The notes beneath the pieces are model-generated. The model saw only the letters and a list, made by a program, of their open reading frames with translations. It had not been told where the DNA came from and did not search any database. Positions 18,567-27,971 of a DNA stretch of 64,000 nucleotides are shown here, one piece after another. The position numbers and the translations under genes were made by a program. Positions within the stretch are counted from its first letter, which is position 1; each line of letters opens with the position of its first letter. Location of the stretch: assembly GCA_018816095.1 (NCBI GenBank), contig JAHIWP010000055.1, forward strand, positions 1 through 64,000, written 5' to 3'. Source of the stretch: Gammaproteobacteria bacterium. Its GTDB lineage: Bacteria; Pseudomonadota; Gammaproteobacteria; Pseudomonadales; Pseudomonadaceae.

Positions 18567-19676
18567 ATGAGCGAAGCTCTTAATCCCGAACAATTACGCA
18601 GCCTGACGCCACTCAATGTGCTGTCCGAACAGCAGTGGCGGGAATTGCGTGGGCAACTGGTTCCGCAGCCGCTGCTGGCGGGGCAATTGTTGTTTCGCCC
18701 GGGGGATCAGGCGCGTTTGACCTATTACCTGCTAGCGGGTGAGTTGTTGCTGCAATCTGCCGATGGTCAGGCGCAACGCATACAGGCAGGCAGTGAGGCC
18801 AGTTGCCATCCGCTGTCGCCGAGCTTGCCGCGTTTGCATGAGGCCCGTGCGCTGACTGATGCCAGCGTGCTGGCGCTGGATACCAGCACCCTCAATCGCT
18901 TACTGACCTGGCGCTTGGCTTATCAGGATCTGCTGCTGGAATTGGGGCACAGCCATGAAGATGTCGAGTGGCTGGAGCGCCTGCTGGAGAACCCACTGTT
19001 TGCCAAGGTGCCACCGTCCAACGTGCGCGCCATGCTTGAGCGCTTGCAGCGGGTTGAGGTGGCTGCCGGCAGTACCGTACTGCAGGAAGGTGATGTCGGC
19101 GACAGCTGCTACTTCCTGAACAGTGGCCGGGCCGAGGTGATTCGCGGAGCAGGTAGCGCGCAGCAGGTATTGGCTGAGCTGGAGATTGGCGCCTGCTTTG
19201 GTGAAGAAGCCTTGCTGGCCGACAGCCCGCGTAATGCCACAGTGACCATGCTCGAAGACGGTGTGGTGTTGCGTCTGAATCGCCAAGACTTTTTCGCCCT
19301 GCTTAAAGCGCCAGTGGTCAACGAGGTCTCGCTCGGCGAGGCTTCGCGCCTGCTGGCCGGTGGTGCGCAGTGGCTGGATGTGCGCTTGCAAGAAGAGTAC
19401 GAGCGCGCTCATGCCTTGCAGTCATTGAACATGCCTCTGCAGTTGCTGCGTTTGAAAGCCCGCTTGCTGGATAAAACGCGCACTTACCTGTGTTATTGCG
19501 ACAGTGGCAAGCGCAGTGCCAGTGCGGTTTTTTTGCTTTCACAGTTGGGCTATAGCGCCTATGCCTTGCGCGAGGGTGTGGATGCCTTACCGGCGGTGCA
19601 GCGAGATGCGTTGTTGTGTGAAAGTGGCTCGGGCTATTTGGCGCGCTCGGGTGGGCGCACAGAGCGCAGTCTATAA
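18567..19676 (+). CDS. Double cyclic-nucleotide-binding domain protein with C-terminal rhodanese domain
   Basis: The 369-residue protein has a degenerate cNMP-binding domain (about residues 25-110), a better conserved second one (about 140-240, with GDVGDSCYFLNSGRAEV and FGEEALLADSPRNATV) and a rhodanese domain (about 255-350). The rhodanese active-site loop CDSGKRSAS keeps the catalytic cysteine. No DNA-binding or membrane part is seen. A role as a cyclic-nucleotide-gated sulfurtransferase or sensor is inferred from the domains only. It faces the convergent DUF1853 gene. Confidence 0.85.
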   Translation: MSEALNPEQLRSLTPLNVLSEQQWRELRGQLVPQPLLAGQLLFRPGDQARLTYYLLAGELLLQSADGQAQRIQAGSEASCHPLSPSLPRLHEARALTDASVLALDTSTLNRLLTWRLAYQDLLLELGHSHEDVEWLERLLENPLFAKVPPSNVRAMLERLQRVEVAAGSTVLQEGDVGDSCYFLNSGRAEVIRGAGSAQQVLAELEIGACFGEEALLADSPRNATVTMLEDGVVLRLNRQDFFALLKAPVVNEVSLGEASRLLAGGAQWLDVRLQEEYERAHALQSLNMPLQLLRLKARLLDKTRTYLCYCDSGKRSASAVFLLSQLGYSAYALREGVDALPAVQRDALLCESGSGYLARSGGRTERSL

Positions 19677-19696
19677 GCGGCGGGCTCTGTACCCAG

Positions 19697-20644
19697 TTAT
19701 TCGGTGGCCTGCGCCGGCCATTGATCATTCACCAGAAACACCCGCTCGGCTTCCCGCCAGCAGTGTTGTTGCGGGGCTTCAATTAAGTGCACAAGTAACT
19801 GCGCATTGGCATCGTTAGGCAATGCCGCCAGCCAGTGGGTAAATTGCTCGCACGTCCACAGTTGCTCTTGCTCAATACGTGCGGGGGCCAGCCAGGCCTG
19901 GCGTGGCAGTGCTTGCCAGTGACCAGGGTGCTGCATGGCAAAGTGTGCCCAGTCTGCGCGATGGAGCCAGCGCCCACGCAAATGGGCCGGGTTCTCTCCG
20001 TGCGGTGCGGCATAGGCTTGCCGCCAAGGGCGAAACAGGTAGCCGGCCAGCCAGAGTGCCGCCTGGGGTCGCTGAATATCCAGCTCAGCCAGCCTCTGTA
20101 GGGCTTCAGTCCGTGATGAAAGCGGCAACTGGTGCTGACCTAAATGCGCCAATTTGATATCCAGGCGGTCGTGGCTGCCTGGGCCGAGCCAATGCGCAGG
20201 ATCCGCGCCGCTGCAATGCGGCTGGCCCAGGTACAGCTTGATGGCCAGTTCCAAGTGATGCACACCTTCGTCATCACGCAGCAACATATCCAGCTCACCC
20301 AGGGTATGGCCGTGCAGGCGGATGGGCAGGTTGGCGGCTAGCACTTCAACGTCGGGCGCAGCGTGCAGGGCAAACTGCCAGAGGCGTTCGTAGTACAGCC
20401 CCAAACGGCGCACCGAGTGTTGGCTTAGCCACTGCTGCAGTGCATGGCTGTCGGCATCCAGGCTCATTAACCAGTCAGCCAGTTTTTCGGGGTGCTGGCT
20501 CCAGCTGCTGGCCCTGAGCGGGTGGCGCTGTGGCCAGGGTGAGTCTGCCAGCAGCGGTGGAGAAAGCAGCGCCCACGCTAGATCACGGACGGCAGGTTGG
20601 CGTAGGTGCGTGGGCAACTCGGTGAGCGAAGGGAAGGGCATCAT
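19697..20644 (-). CDS. DUF1853 family protein
   Basis: The 315-residue product shows the DUF1853 hallmarks: RRLGLYYERLWQFAL near the middle, then TLGELDMLLRD and HHLELAIKLYLG. The pattern GELD...E-[LV]-A-[IV]-K resembles a PD-(D/E)xK nuclease core, which others have noted for similar uncharacterised families; here that is inference from the motif alone. The start has tandem ATG codons (MMPF). It is divergent from nadK over about 95 bp, and convergent with the rhodanese-domain gene. Confidence 0.8.
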   Translation of the reverse strand: MMPFPSLTELPTHLRQPAVRDLAWALLSPPLLADSPWPQRHPLRASSWSQHPEKLADWLMSLDADSHALQQWLSQHSVRRLGLYYERLWQFALHAAPDVEVLAANLPIRLHGHTLGELDMLLRDDEGVHHLELAIKLYLGQPHCSGADPAHWLGPGSHDRLDIKLAHLGQHQLPLSSRTEALQRLAELDIQRPQAALWLAGYLFRPWRQAYAAPHGENPAHLRGRWLHRADWAHFAMQHPGHWQALPRQAWLAPARIEQEQLWTCEQFTHWLAALPNDANAQLLVHLIEAPQQHCWREAERVFLVNDQWPAQATE

Positions 20645-20739
20645 GCTGCGAGCATAGCGCAGAGCCGGTCAGCGGTTTGCTGCTGCCATAGCCTTTCGCC
20701 CATAATCCGAGCCATTAGATAGAGCCTGGCGGGAGCCCC

Positions 20740-21627
20740 ATGGAGCAATTTCGTAATATTGGCATCATCGGTCGGCTGGGCAGCACCCAGGTGCTGGATA
20801 CCATTCGCCGGCTGAAGAAATTTCTGCTCGCTCGTCACCTGCATGTGATTCTCGAAGACACCATTGCCGAAGTGCTACCCGGTCATGGCCTGCAGACTTC
20901 CTCGCGGAAGATTCTTGGGGAAATCTGCGATCTGGTGATTGTGGTTGGCGGTGACGGCAGCATGCTCGGTGCGGCGCGCGCGCTGGCGCGGCACAAGGTG
21001 CCGGTGCTGGGTGTGAACCGTGGCAGTTTGGGCTTTCTCACCGATATTCGCCCCGATGAGCTGGAGGTGAAGGTCGCGCAGGTGCTTGAAGGGCACTACC
21101 TGACGGAGAATCGCTTTCTGCTTCAATCCGAAGTACGCCGTCATGGTGAAGCCATCGGTCAGGGTGATGCGCTTAATGACGTGGTGCTGCATCCCGGTAA
21201 GTCGACACGGATGATCGAGTTTGAGCTGTATATCGACGGCCAGTTCGTCCTTAGCCAAAAGGCTGACGGCCTGATTGTCGCGACGCCGACTGGCTCGACG
21301 GCCTATGCGTTGTCTGCGGGCGGGCCGATCATGCACCCCAAACTAGATGCCATCGTGATCGTGCCGATGTACCCGCATACGTTGTCTAGCCGGCCAATCG
21401 TGGTGGACGGCAACAGCGAGCTGAAAATCGTCGTGTCCAAGGATTTGCAGATTTATCCACTGATCTCCTGTGACGGACAAAACCACTTCACCTGTGCCCC
21501 GGGTGACACCATTACTGTGGCCAAACGGCCGCAGAAGCTGCGCCTGATTCATCCGCTTGACCACAACTTCTACGAGGTCTGCCGCAACAAACTGGGCTGG
21601 GGTAGCCGGCTCGGCGGGGGTGATTAA
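20740..21627 (+). CDS. nadK: NAD kinase
   Basis: NadK phosphorylates NAD to NADP. The 295 residues include the diagnostic GGDGSML (Asp72 in GGDG at 70-73), NRGSLGFLTD, the conserved ATPTGSTAYALSAGGPIMHP and the C-terminal dimerisation region. Length and motifs are normal. A GGGAG binding site precedes the ATG. Its stop overlaps the start of the phosphoesterase gene (TAATG), so the nadK-phosphoesterase-rhomboid set is translationally coupled, an order also known from P. aeruginosa. Confidence 0.96.
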   Translation: MEQFRNIGIIGRLGSTQVLDTIRRLKKFLLARHLHVILEDTIAEVLPGHGLQTSSRKILGEICDLVIVVGGDGSMLGAARALARHKVPVLGVNRGSLGFLTDIRPDELEVKVAQVLEGHYLTENRFLLQSEVRRHGEAIGQGDALNDVVLHPGKSTRMIEFELYIDGQFVLSQKADGLIVATPTGSTAYALSAGGPIMHPKLDAIVIVPMYPHTLSSRPIVVDGNSELKIVVSKDLQIYPLISCDGQNHFTCAPGDTITVAKRPQKLRLIHPLDHNFYEVCRNKLGWGSRLGGGD

Positions 21628-22601
21628 TGCACCTCGATCCTGCGCGTGGTTACGATTTGATTGGCGATATTCATGGCTGCGCGAAAACCCTGGAGCATCT
21701 ACTGACGACCCTGGGCTATCGGCAGCAGGCGGGTGTTTGGCGTCATCCACAGCGTATGGCGATTTTTCTCGGCGACTTGGTTGACCGTGGTCCGCGCATC
21801 CGTGAAGCCTTGCACCTGGTGCGTGACATGGTCGCGGCCGGTCAGGCGCTGTGCATCATGGGCAACCATGAATTCAATGCGTTGGCCTGGAGCACACCGG
21901 CCGCGCCCGGCAGTGGCCAGCAGTTCGTCCGTGAGCACACGCCGCGGCATGCCCGTCTGATCAAGGAAACCCTCGAACAGTTCGAGGCATACCCCGCTGA
22001 GTGGCAGTCGTTTCTCGACTGGTTCTATGAGTTACCGCTGTTTATTGATGCGGGTTTTTTTCGCGTGGTGCATGCCTGCTGGGACGCCAGCCTGATCGAG
22101 CCATTGCGTGCGCAGTTTGCCGATGGCTGCATTGATGAGCATTTCCTGCAGGCCGCCGCAGTGCATGGCAGTTTTGCCAATACTGCGTTTGATCGTTTGT
22201 TGCGGGGCACCGACATGCGCCTGCCACATGGCATGACCCTGACCAGTGATGACGGTTTTACCCGCGCGCACTTTCGCACCAAGTTCTGGGAAGAAGACCC
22301 ACAAACGTACGGCGATATCGTCTTTCAGCCCGATGCCTTGCCGGAGTTGGCGGCGCAGATGCCGCTCAGCGAGTCGCAGAAGACCGAGTTGCTCAAGTAC
22401 GGGGCAGATCAGCCGTTGTTGTTTGTTGGCCACTACTGGCGCAGCGGCAAACCTGCGCCGATTCGCAGCAACCTGGCCTGTCTGGATTACAGCGCCGTCC
22501 TCAACGGCAAGATGGTCGCCTATCGACTCGACCAGGAGGTGCGCTTGGATCCCAATAAGTTTGTGTGGGTCAATGTTGACAGCCCGGAGGCGCGACCATG
22601 A
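21627..22601 (+). CDS. Metallophosphoesterase (PPP-like calcineurin superfamily)
   Basis: The 324-residue protein has the metallophosphatase motifs in order: GDIHGC (13-18), GDLVDRGP (about 50-57), GNHEFN (about 80) and a downstream GHYWRSG. These bind a dinuclear metal centre. It is related to the bacterial diadenosine tetraphosphatase/PrpE type, but the substrate is not determined. Cytoplasmic, no signal peptide. Coupled to nadK upstream and to the rhomboid gene downstream (4-base overlap). Confidence 0.88.
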   Translation: MHLDPARGYDLIGDIHGCAKTLEHLLTTLGYRQQAGVWRHPQRMAIFLGDLVDRGPRIREALHLVRDMVAAGQALCIMGNHEFNALAWSTPAAPGSGQQFVREHTPRHARLIKETLEQFEAYPAEWQSFLDWFYELPLFIDAGFFRVVHACWDASLIEPLRAQFADGCIDEHFLQAAAVHGSFANTAFDRLLRGTDMRLPHGMTLTSDDGFTRAHFRTKFWEEDPQTYGDIVFQPDALPELAAQMPLSESQKTELLKYGADQPLLFVGHYWRSGKPAPIRSNLACLDYSAVLNGKMVAYRLDQEVRLDPNKFVWVNVDSPEARP

Positions 22602-23467
22602 GCGGCGTCGCGGCGATGCGTTTACCCGAACAGGTCGACTTGAGCGGCTTTATCGGCTTGCTACAGCGGTTGCAGGTGCCGCACCGGGTCGCGGAAGAGG
22701 CGGGTGAGCAGGTGCTCTGGGTGCCTGACGAGCAATTGGCCGAACAGGTATGTGCGCTCTATGCGCGTTATCCGCTGGGGGACGCTGCTGTCACGCTTGA
22801 TCCGCCGCCGCGTGCAGCCAATACCCCGCCGAGTTTTGTCCAGCAACTGCGCGCCAGTCGTATGACCGCTGCTGTGCTGTTACTGACCTTTATCGTTGCG
22901 GCCCTGACGTTGCTCGGCGATAACCTGGCGGCAGTGAGCTGGCTGAGTTTTGTCGATTACCGCGTGCAGGGCGATTACATCTATTTCGACTACCTCAACG
23001 GGACTTTGGCCAGTGGCCAGTGGTGGCGGCTGTTGACGCCCATGCTGATTCACTTCGGCATTCTCCATTTGGCGATGAACACCCTGTGGTACTGGGAGTT
23101 GGGACGACGAATCGAGGTGCGGCAAGGGCCGTTGATGCTGTTGCTGCTCACCTTGCTGTTCAGTCTGGCGGCCAACTTCGCGCAGTACCTGCATGCCGGG
23201 CCTTCGCTGTTTGGCGGGCTGTCCGGCGTGCTCTATGGCTTGCTTGGGCATTGCTGGATCTTCCAGCGCTTAGCCCCCACGCCGGCCTATCGACTACCGC
23301 CGGGAGTGTTGGTGATGATGCTGGCCTGGCTGCTGATCTGCATGACCGGAATCTTCGAGTTGCTGCAATTTGGCGCGATTGCCAATGCCGCGCACGTCGG
23401 GGGCCTGCTGGCTGGTTGCCTGACCGGGCTGCTTGGCGGTGTGCTGGCGCGCCGGCAACACAGTTAG
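22598..23467 (+). CDS. Rhomboid-family intramembrane serine protease (GlpG-like)
   Basis: The 289-residue protein has an N-terminal cytoplasmic domain (about 1-85) of the NRho type, followed by six predicted membrane spans from about residue 90. The catalytic serine is in GLSGV (Ser209) and the catalytic histidine in AHVGG (His266). The loop motif FGILHLAMN provides the conserved His/Asn of the oxyanion region, and the second span carries WELGRRIE. All catalytic elements are present. Assignment to GlpG-like rhomboids is by architecture. Confidence 0.92.
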   Translation: MSGVAAMRLPEQVDLSGFIGLLQRLQVPHRVAEEAGEQVLWVPDEQLAEQVCALYARYPLGDAAVTLDPPPRAANTPPSFVQQLRASRMTAAVLLLTFIVAALTLLGDNLAAVSWLSFVDYRVQGDYIYFDYLNGTLASGQWWRLLTPMLIHFGILHLAMNTLWYWELGRRIEVRQGPLMLLLLTLLFSLAANFAQYLHAGPSLFGGLSGVLYGLLGHCWIFQRLAPTPAYRLPPGVLVMMLAWLLICMTGIFELLQFGAIANAAHVGGLLAGCLTGLLGGVLARRQHS

Positions 23468-23512
23468 TTATTCATCAGGCTGGTAAACTGCCACTTTGCA
23501 TTTGGAGGCGTC

Positions 23513-23776
23513 ATGTCGTCTTTTATTGAAGCGATTGAAAACATCACCCCTGAGATTTATCAGAGCCTCAAGCTGGCTGTGGAAATCGGTAAATGGCCGG
23601 ATGGCCGCAAGCTGACCCAGGAGCAGAAAGAACTGACGCTGCAGGCGCTGATCGCCTGGGAAAGCCAAAATCTCCCAGAAGAAGAGCGTATCGGTTATAT
23701 GGGCCCGCAGGAATGCAGCTCGAAATCCGCGCCAGTGCCCAATCTGTTGTTCAAGTCCTCGGATACCCTGCACTGA
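23513..23776 (+). CDS. DUF1315 (YeaC-like) family protein
   Basis: Small cytoplasmic protein of 87 residues. The segment ITPEIYQSLKLAVEIGKWPDGRKLTQEQKE... LQALIAWE is the DUF1315 pattern. The function of the family is not known. The gene starts at 23513 after TGGAGG. Its stop overlaps the start codon of the DUF2797 gene (TGATG), so the two are translated together. Confidence 0.85.
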   Translation: MSSFIEAIENITPEIYQSLKLAVEIGKWPDGRKLTQEQKELTLQALIAWESQNLPEEERIGYMGPQECSSKSAPVPNLLFKSSDTLH

Positions 23777-24612
23777 TGAGTGAGTTAGCCCGCGGTGCCC
23801 TGAGCAAAATGGCTGCACAGTTGGACGCGCCGGTGCAATACAGCTTTCGCCTGGGCGATGAGCTGCTGCCAGTCAATCCGCTGATCGGTAAAACCCTGCG
23901 CCTGGAATTCCTCGGCGCGATCCACTGCAGCCATTGTGGGCGCAAGACTAAAAACAGTTACAGCCAGGGCTATTGCTACCCCTGTATGCAGAAACTGGCG
24001 CAGTGCGACATCTGCATCATGAGTCCCGAGCGTTGCCACTATGACGCCGGCACCTGCCGCGAGCCGAGTTGGGGCGAGCAGTTTTGCATGACCGATCACG
24101 TGGTCTATTTGGCTAACTCTTCTGGAGTGAAGGTCGGTATTACCCGCGCCACGCAAATCCCCACCCGCTGGATCGATCAGGGTGCTAGCCAAGCGCTGCC
24201 GATCTTGCGCGTCGCCACTCGCCAGCAGTCCGGCTTTGTTGAAGACCTGCTGCGCAGTCAGGTGGCGGACAAAACCAACTGGCGCGCGCTGCTCAAAGGT
24301 GATGCGGCGCCGGTCGACCTTATCGCCGTGCGCGAGCAGTTGTTTGCCAATTGCAGCAGCGGCTTGACTGAATTGCAGCAGCGCTTTGGTATTCAGGCCA
24401 TTCAGCCGCTGAGTGATCAGCCTGTGGTGCAGATTGCCTATCCGATTGAGGGCTACCCGGCCAAGATCAGCAGTTTCAATCTGGACAAGAATCCGCTAGC
24501 CGAAGGCACGCTGCTGGGCATCAAGGGGCAGTACCTGATGTTCGACACCGGCGTGATCAATATCCGCAAATACACCGCTTATCAACTCGCCGTCCACGAA
24601 CTGGCCGTCTGA
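23776..24612 (+). CDS. DUF2797 family zinc-cysteine protein
   Basis: The 278-residue product starts at the ATG overlapping the DUF1315 stop; longer in-frame starts would lie within DUF1315. The N-terminal part has a run of cysteine pairs (CSHCGR, CYPCM, CDICIM, ERCHYDAGTC), likely a zinc-binding module. A GIY-YIG-like stretch follows (HVVYLANSSGVKVGITRATQIPTRWIDQG), then a C-terminal domain. Function unknown; a nuclease-like fold is only suggested by the VYLA...GVKVGIT pattern. Confidence 0.85.
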   Translation: MSELARGALSKMAAQLDAPVQYSFRLGDELLPVNPLIGKTLRLEFLGAIHCSHCGRKTKNSYSQGYCYPCMQKLAQCDICIMSPERCHYDAGTCREPSWGEQFCMTDHVVYLANSSGVKVGITRATQIPTRWIDQGASQALPILRVATRQQSGFVEDLLRSQVADKTNWRALLKGDAAPVDLIAVREQLFANCSSGLTELQQRFGIQAIQPLSDQPVVQIAYPIEGYPAKISSFNLDKNPLAEGTLLGIKGQYLMFDTGVINIRKYTAYQLAVHELAV

Positions 24613-24666
24613 GTTTTCTATTCGCCAATCCGGCGCCTGCGCGCCGTAGATAAAGGGCCACACGCC

Positions 24667-27342
24667 ATGCGCACCGAACAGCCGAAGATGATCTACCTCA
24701 AGGATTACCAGGTTCCGGATTATCTGATCGATGAAACGCACCTGACCTTCGAGTTGTTCGAGGACCACACCCTGGTACATGCGCAGCTGGTGATGCGGCG
24801 TAATCCGGCGGCCGGCAGCGGCCTGTCGGAAGCCCGCATGCCGCCGCTGGTGCTGGACGGCCAGCAGCTGGAACTGCTGTCGCTGGTGCTGGATGACCGC
24901 GAACTGAGTGCCGCTGATTACCAGCTGAGCGACAGTCACCTGACCTTGCAGCCAACCGCTGCGAACTTCGTGATCGACAGCAGTGTGCGCATCCACCCCG
25001 AAAGCAACACCGCTCTGGAAGGCCTGTACAAATCCAGCGGTATGTTCTGCACCCAGTGCGAGGCTGAGGGCTTCCGCAAAATCACTTACTACCTTGACCG
25101 CCCAGATGTGATGAGCAAGTTCACCACCACCCTGAGCGCCGAGCAGCACAGCTACCCGGTGCTGCTGTCCAACGGCAACCCGATTGCCAGCGGTAACGAG
25201 GGTGATGGTCGGCATTGGGCGACCTGGGAAGATCCGTTTATGAAGCCGGCGTACCTGTTTGCGCTGGTGGCGGGTGATCTCTGGTGTGTGGAAGACAGCT
25301 TCACCACCATGAGCGAGCGCGAAGTGGCGCTGCGTATCTATGTCGAGCCGGAAAATATCGACAAATGCCAGCACGCCATGGACAGCCTGAAGAAGTCCAT
25401 GAAGTGGGATGAAGAGGTCTATGGCCGTGAGTACGACCTCGACATCTTTATGATCGTCGCGGTCAACGACTTCAACATGGGCGCCATGGAAAACAAGGGC
25501 CTGAATATCTTCAACTCCAGCTGCGTGCTGGCCAAGGCCGAAACTGCCACTGACGCTGCCCACCAGCGGGTCGAGGCGGTGGTGGCCCACGAGTACTTCC
25601 ACAACTGGTCGGGCAATCGCGTGACCTGCCGTGACTGGTTCCAGCTGTCGCTCAAGGAAGGTTTCACCGTGTTCCGCGACGCCGAGTTCAGCGCCGACAT
25701 GCACTCGCGTACCGTCAAGCGCATTGAGGACGTGGCCTACCTGCGTACCCACCAGTTCGCCGAAGATGCCGGCCCGATGGCTCACCCGGTCCGTCCGGAC
25801 GCCTACATGGAAATCTCCAACTTCTACACCCTGACGATCTACGAGAAGGGCTCGGAAGTGGTGCGGATGATCCGTACCTTGGTCGGCGCAGAGGGCTTCC
25901 GCAAAGGCAGTGATCTGTATTTCGAGCGCCATGATGGCCAGGCTGTGACCTGCGACGATTTTATCCGCGCGATGGAAGAGGCTAATGGTATCGACCTGAC
26001 CCAGTTCAAGCGCTGGTACAGTCAGGCGGGTACGCCGCATCTGGAAGTCAGCGAAAGCTATGACGCGGCGGCCAATAGCTACCGTCTGGCGTTCCGCCAA
26101 AGCTGTCCTGCGACGCCGGGACAGGCGCAGAAGCTGCCTTTTGTGATTCCTGTTGAGTTGGCGTTGCTCGATGCCCAAGGGCGTGAGTTGCCGCTGCAGT
26201 TGGTGGGCGAAGATACGGCCTTAGCGGGCGCGCGCGTACTGCAGGTGAGCGAAGCCGAACAGGCGTTCACCTTTATCAACGTGGCGGAAAAGCCACTGCC
26301 TTCCTTGCTGCGTGGGTTTTCAGCGCCGATCAAGCTGAGCTTCCCCTACAGCCGCGATCAATTGATGTTCCTGATGCAGCATGACAGTGATGGTTTTAAT
26401 CGCTGGGAGGCCGGCCAACAGTTATCCGTGCAGGTGCTACAAGACTTGATCGGTGAGCATCAACGCGGCGAGCCGCTGGTGCTCGATCAGCGTCTGGTTG
26501 AGGCCTTCCGTACCCTGTTGGCGGACGACTCGCTGGATCAGGCCATGGTCGCTGAGATGCTCTCGCTGCCAGGCGAGGCGTATTTGACTCAAATCAGTGA
26601 AGTGGCCGATGTCGAGGCCATCCACGCGGCTCGAGAATTTGCCCGCCAGCAGCTCGCCGATGCACTGTTTGATCTGCTGTGGCAGCGTTATCAGGCTAAC
26701 CGTGAAGTGTCCCGCAATAGCGCCTATGTGGCCGAGGCCGAGCACTTTGCCCGGCGGAGCCTGCAGAACATTGCGCTGTCCTACCTGATGCTCAGCGGTA
26801 ATGCTGAGGTGTTGGCGGCGTGCCTGGAGCAGTTTGAAAACGCCGACAACATGACCGAGCGCTTGGCAGCCTTGGCCGTACTGGTCAATTCGCCATTTGA
26901 GACTGAGAAGGCCGCAGCGCTGGCCAGCTTTGCTGACTACTTCAAGGACAATCCGTTGGTCATGGATCAGTGGTTCAGCGTACAGGCTGCATGCGCCTTG
27001 CCAGGCGCGCTGCAGCGCGTTGAGCAGTTGATGCAGCACCCGGCGTTTACCCTGAAAAACCCGAACAAGGTGCGCGCCTTGATCGGCGCTTTTGCTGGGC
27101 AGAACTTGCTGGGCTTCCACCAGGCCGACGGCAGTGGCTACCGCTTCCTTGCTGATCAGGTGATCACCCTGAATGCCCTCAATCCACAGATCGCTTCGCG
27201 CTTGCTGGCGCCACTCACTCGTTGGGCTAAATATGGCAGTGCCCGTCAGGCGCAAATGAAGGCTGAGTTGCAGCGCATTCTAGGCTCGGGTGAGCTGTCC
27301 AGTGATGTCTATGAAGTGGTCAGCAAGAGTCTGGCGGATTAA
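24667..27342 (+). CDS. pepN: Aminopeptidase N, M1 family
   Basis: Cytoplasmic zinc aminopeptidase of 891 residues that removes N-terminal residues from peptides. The exopeptidase motif GAMEN is at 272-276 and the zinc motif HEYFHNW begins at residue 308, with the third ligand Glu in the downstream NRVTCRDWFQLSLKEGF. N-terminal beta domain, thermolysin-like catalytic domain and a long C-terminal helical domain are all present. Length matches the gammaproteobacterial enzyme. No good terminator follows; the next gene is 628 bp away. Confidence 0.97.
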   Translation: MRTEQPKMIYLKDYQVPDYLIDETHLTFELFEDHTLVHAQLVMRRNPAAGSGLSEARMPPLVLDGQQLELLSLVLDDRELSAADYQLSDSHLTLQPTAANFVIDSSVRIHPESNTALEGLYKSSGMFCTQCEAEGFRKITYYLDRPDVMSKFTTTLSAEQHSYPVLLSNGNPIASGNEGDGRHWATWEDPFMKPAYLFALVAGDLWCVEDSFTTMSEREVALRIYVEPENIDKCQHAMDSLKKSMKWDEEVYGREYDLDIFMIVAVNDFNMGAMENKGLNIFNSSCVLAKAETATDAAHQRVEAVVAHEYFHNWSGNRVTCRDWFQLSLKEGFTVFRDAEFSADMHSRTVKRIEDVAYLRTHQFAEDAGPMAHPVRPDAYMEISNFYTLTIYEKGSEVVRMIRTLVGAEGFRKGSDLYFERHDGQAVTCDDFIRAMEEANGIDLTQFKRWYSQAGTPHLEVSESYDAAANSYRLAFRQSCPATPGQAQKLPFVIPVELALLDAQGRELPLQLVGEDTALAGARVLQVSEAEQAFTFINVAEKPLPSLLRGFSAPIKLSFPYSRDQLMFLMQHDSDGFNRWEAGQQLSVQVLQDLIGEHQRGEPLVLDQRLVEAFRTLLADDSLDQAMVAEMLSLPGEAYLTQISEVADVEAIHAAREFARQQLADALFDLLWQRYQANREVSRNSAYVAEAEHFARRSLQNIALSYLMLSGNAEVLAACLEQFENADNMTERLAALAVLVNSPFETEKAAALASFADYFKDNPLVMDQWFSVQAACALPGALQRVEQLMQHPAFTLKNPNKVRALIGAFAGQNLLGFHQADGSGYRFLADQVITLNALNPQIASRLLAPLTRWAKYGSARQAQMKAELQRILGSGELSSDVYEVVSKSLAD

Positions 27343-27505
27343 TCGCTGTGGCGTAATTTATGCTGCAGCGCGCCGCCCAATTAAATCTGAGCGGCCATGT
27401 GTCGGCTGTTTTTTGCGTCGTACTAATACTTAAGGTCGATCCTGTGAGCCATGTGCAATGCATCGGCTCGCAGGGTCTTATTTCAGGCCTTATTGACCGC
27501 GTGAA

Positions 27506-27534
27506 AGTGTTACTTGCTCTAGTCAGGTAACACT
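27506..27534. promoter_or_regulatory. 8-bp inverted repeat, candidate enhancer/regulator site
   Basis: AGTGTTAC and GTAACACT are perfect 8-bp arms separated by 13 bases; a further half-site CTGTTACC follows directly. The dyad lies about 265-280 bp upstream of the sigma-54 promoter, a distance typical of enhancer-binding protein sites. Confidence 0.5.
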
Positions 27535-27786
27535 TATCTGTTACCCATCAAGTTGTAGCCACCTCGTGCGGCGCTTTTATTAGCGGTTGGGCTTGACCCT
27601 GGCTGAATTATTTGAAAGCGCTGAGCGCTCTATTTCGGGCTTGAGTGGCAAAACGCGCCAGATCGTAGGACAAAAGATGCAGTCTGCGCGAATCCCTCGC
27701 TTTATTTGTTTGCTGAATGATCAGTCACAGTTCGGTTGAGTAGTTCTGTCACGGCGTGTGGCTATTTTTTATACGACCGTTTGAAT

Positions 27787-27802
27787 TGGCACCATGGTTG
27801 CA
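27787..27802 (+). promoter_or_regulatory. Sigma-54 (RpoN) promoter, exact consensus
   Basis: TGGCAC-CATGG-TTGCA matches the -24/-12 consensus TGGCAC-N5-TTGCA at every defined position, with GG and GC elements 12 bases apart. Transcription would start near 27813, leaving a leader of about 160 bases before the DUF1302 ATG. No other RpoN site of this quality was noticed in the window. Confidence 0.8.
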
Positions 27803-27971
27803 GGTGCTAAGCAGATTTGACCTCGTCATGGTGTATGCCAATCAGTGGGGTGCGTGTAAGCGCGTTGGGGGTTGCCTTCCAATCAACATTTAAGGTCGTC
27901 ATCAGTACGGCCATAACGTGCCCGGTGGTTTGGGTGCAAAAAAGATGATCTGTACACGGAGAAGCGTTTCG

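Larger units (their letters stand above)
27343..27971. other. 628-bp gene-free regulatory region before the DUF1302 gene
   Basis: No open frame with coding character is seen. The region holds a dyad at 27506-27534 and a sigma-54 promoter at 27787-27802, both listed separately. TAAGGTCG is repeated near 27431 and 27891. The composition is less GC-rich than the flanking genes. The length fits an enhancer-dependent promoter with distal regulator sites. Confidence 0.6.

Noticed and set aside
24496..26178. 560-codon open frame on the minus strand opposite pepN
   Set aside because: It lies entirely antisense to DUF2797 end and pepN, has low-complexity His/Val/Gln composition typical of antisense frames in GC-rich codons, and has no ribosome binding site.
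27343..27460. Terminator after pepN
   Set aside because: GCC...GGC with a T run is too short a stem to support a call.
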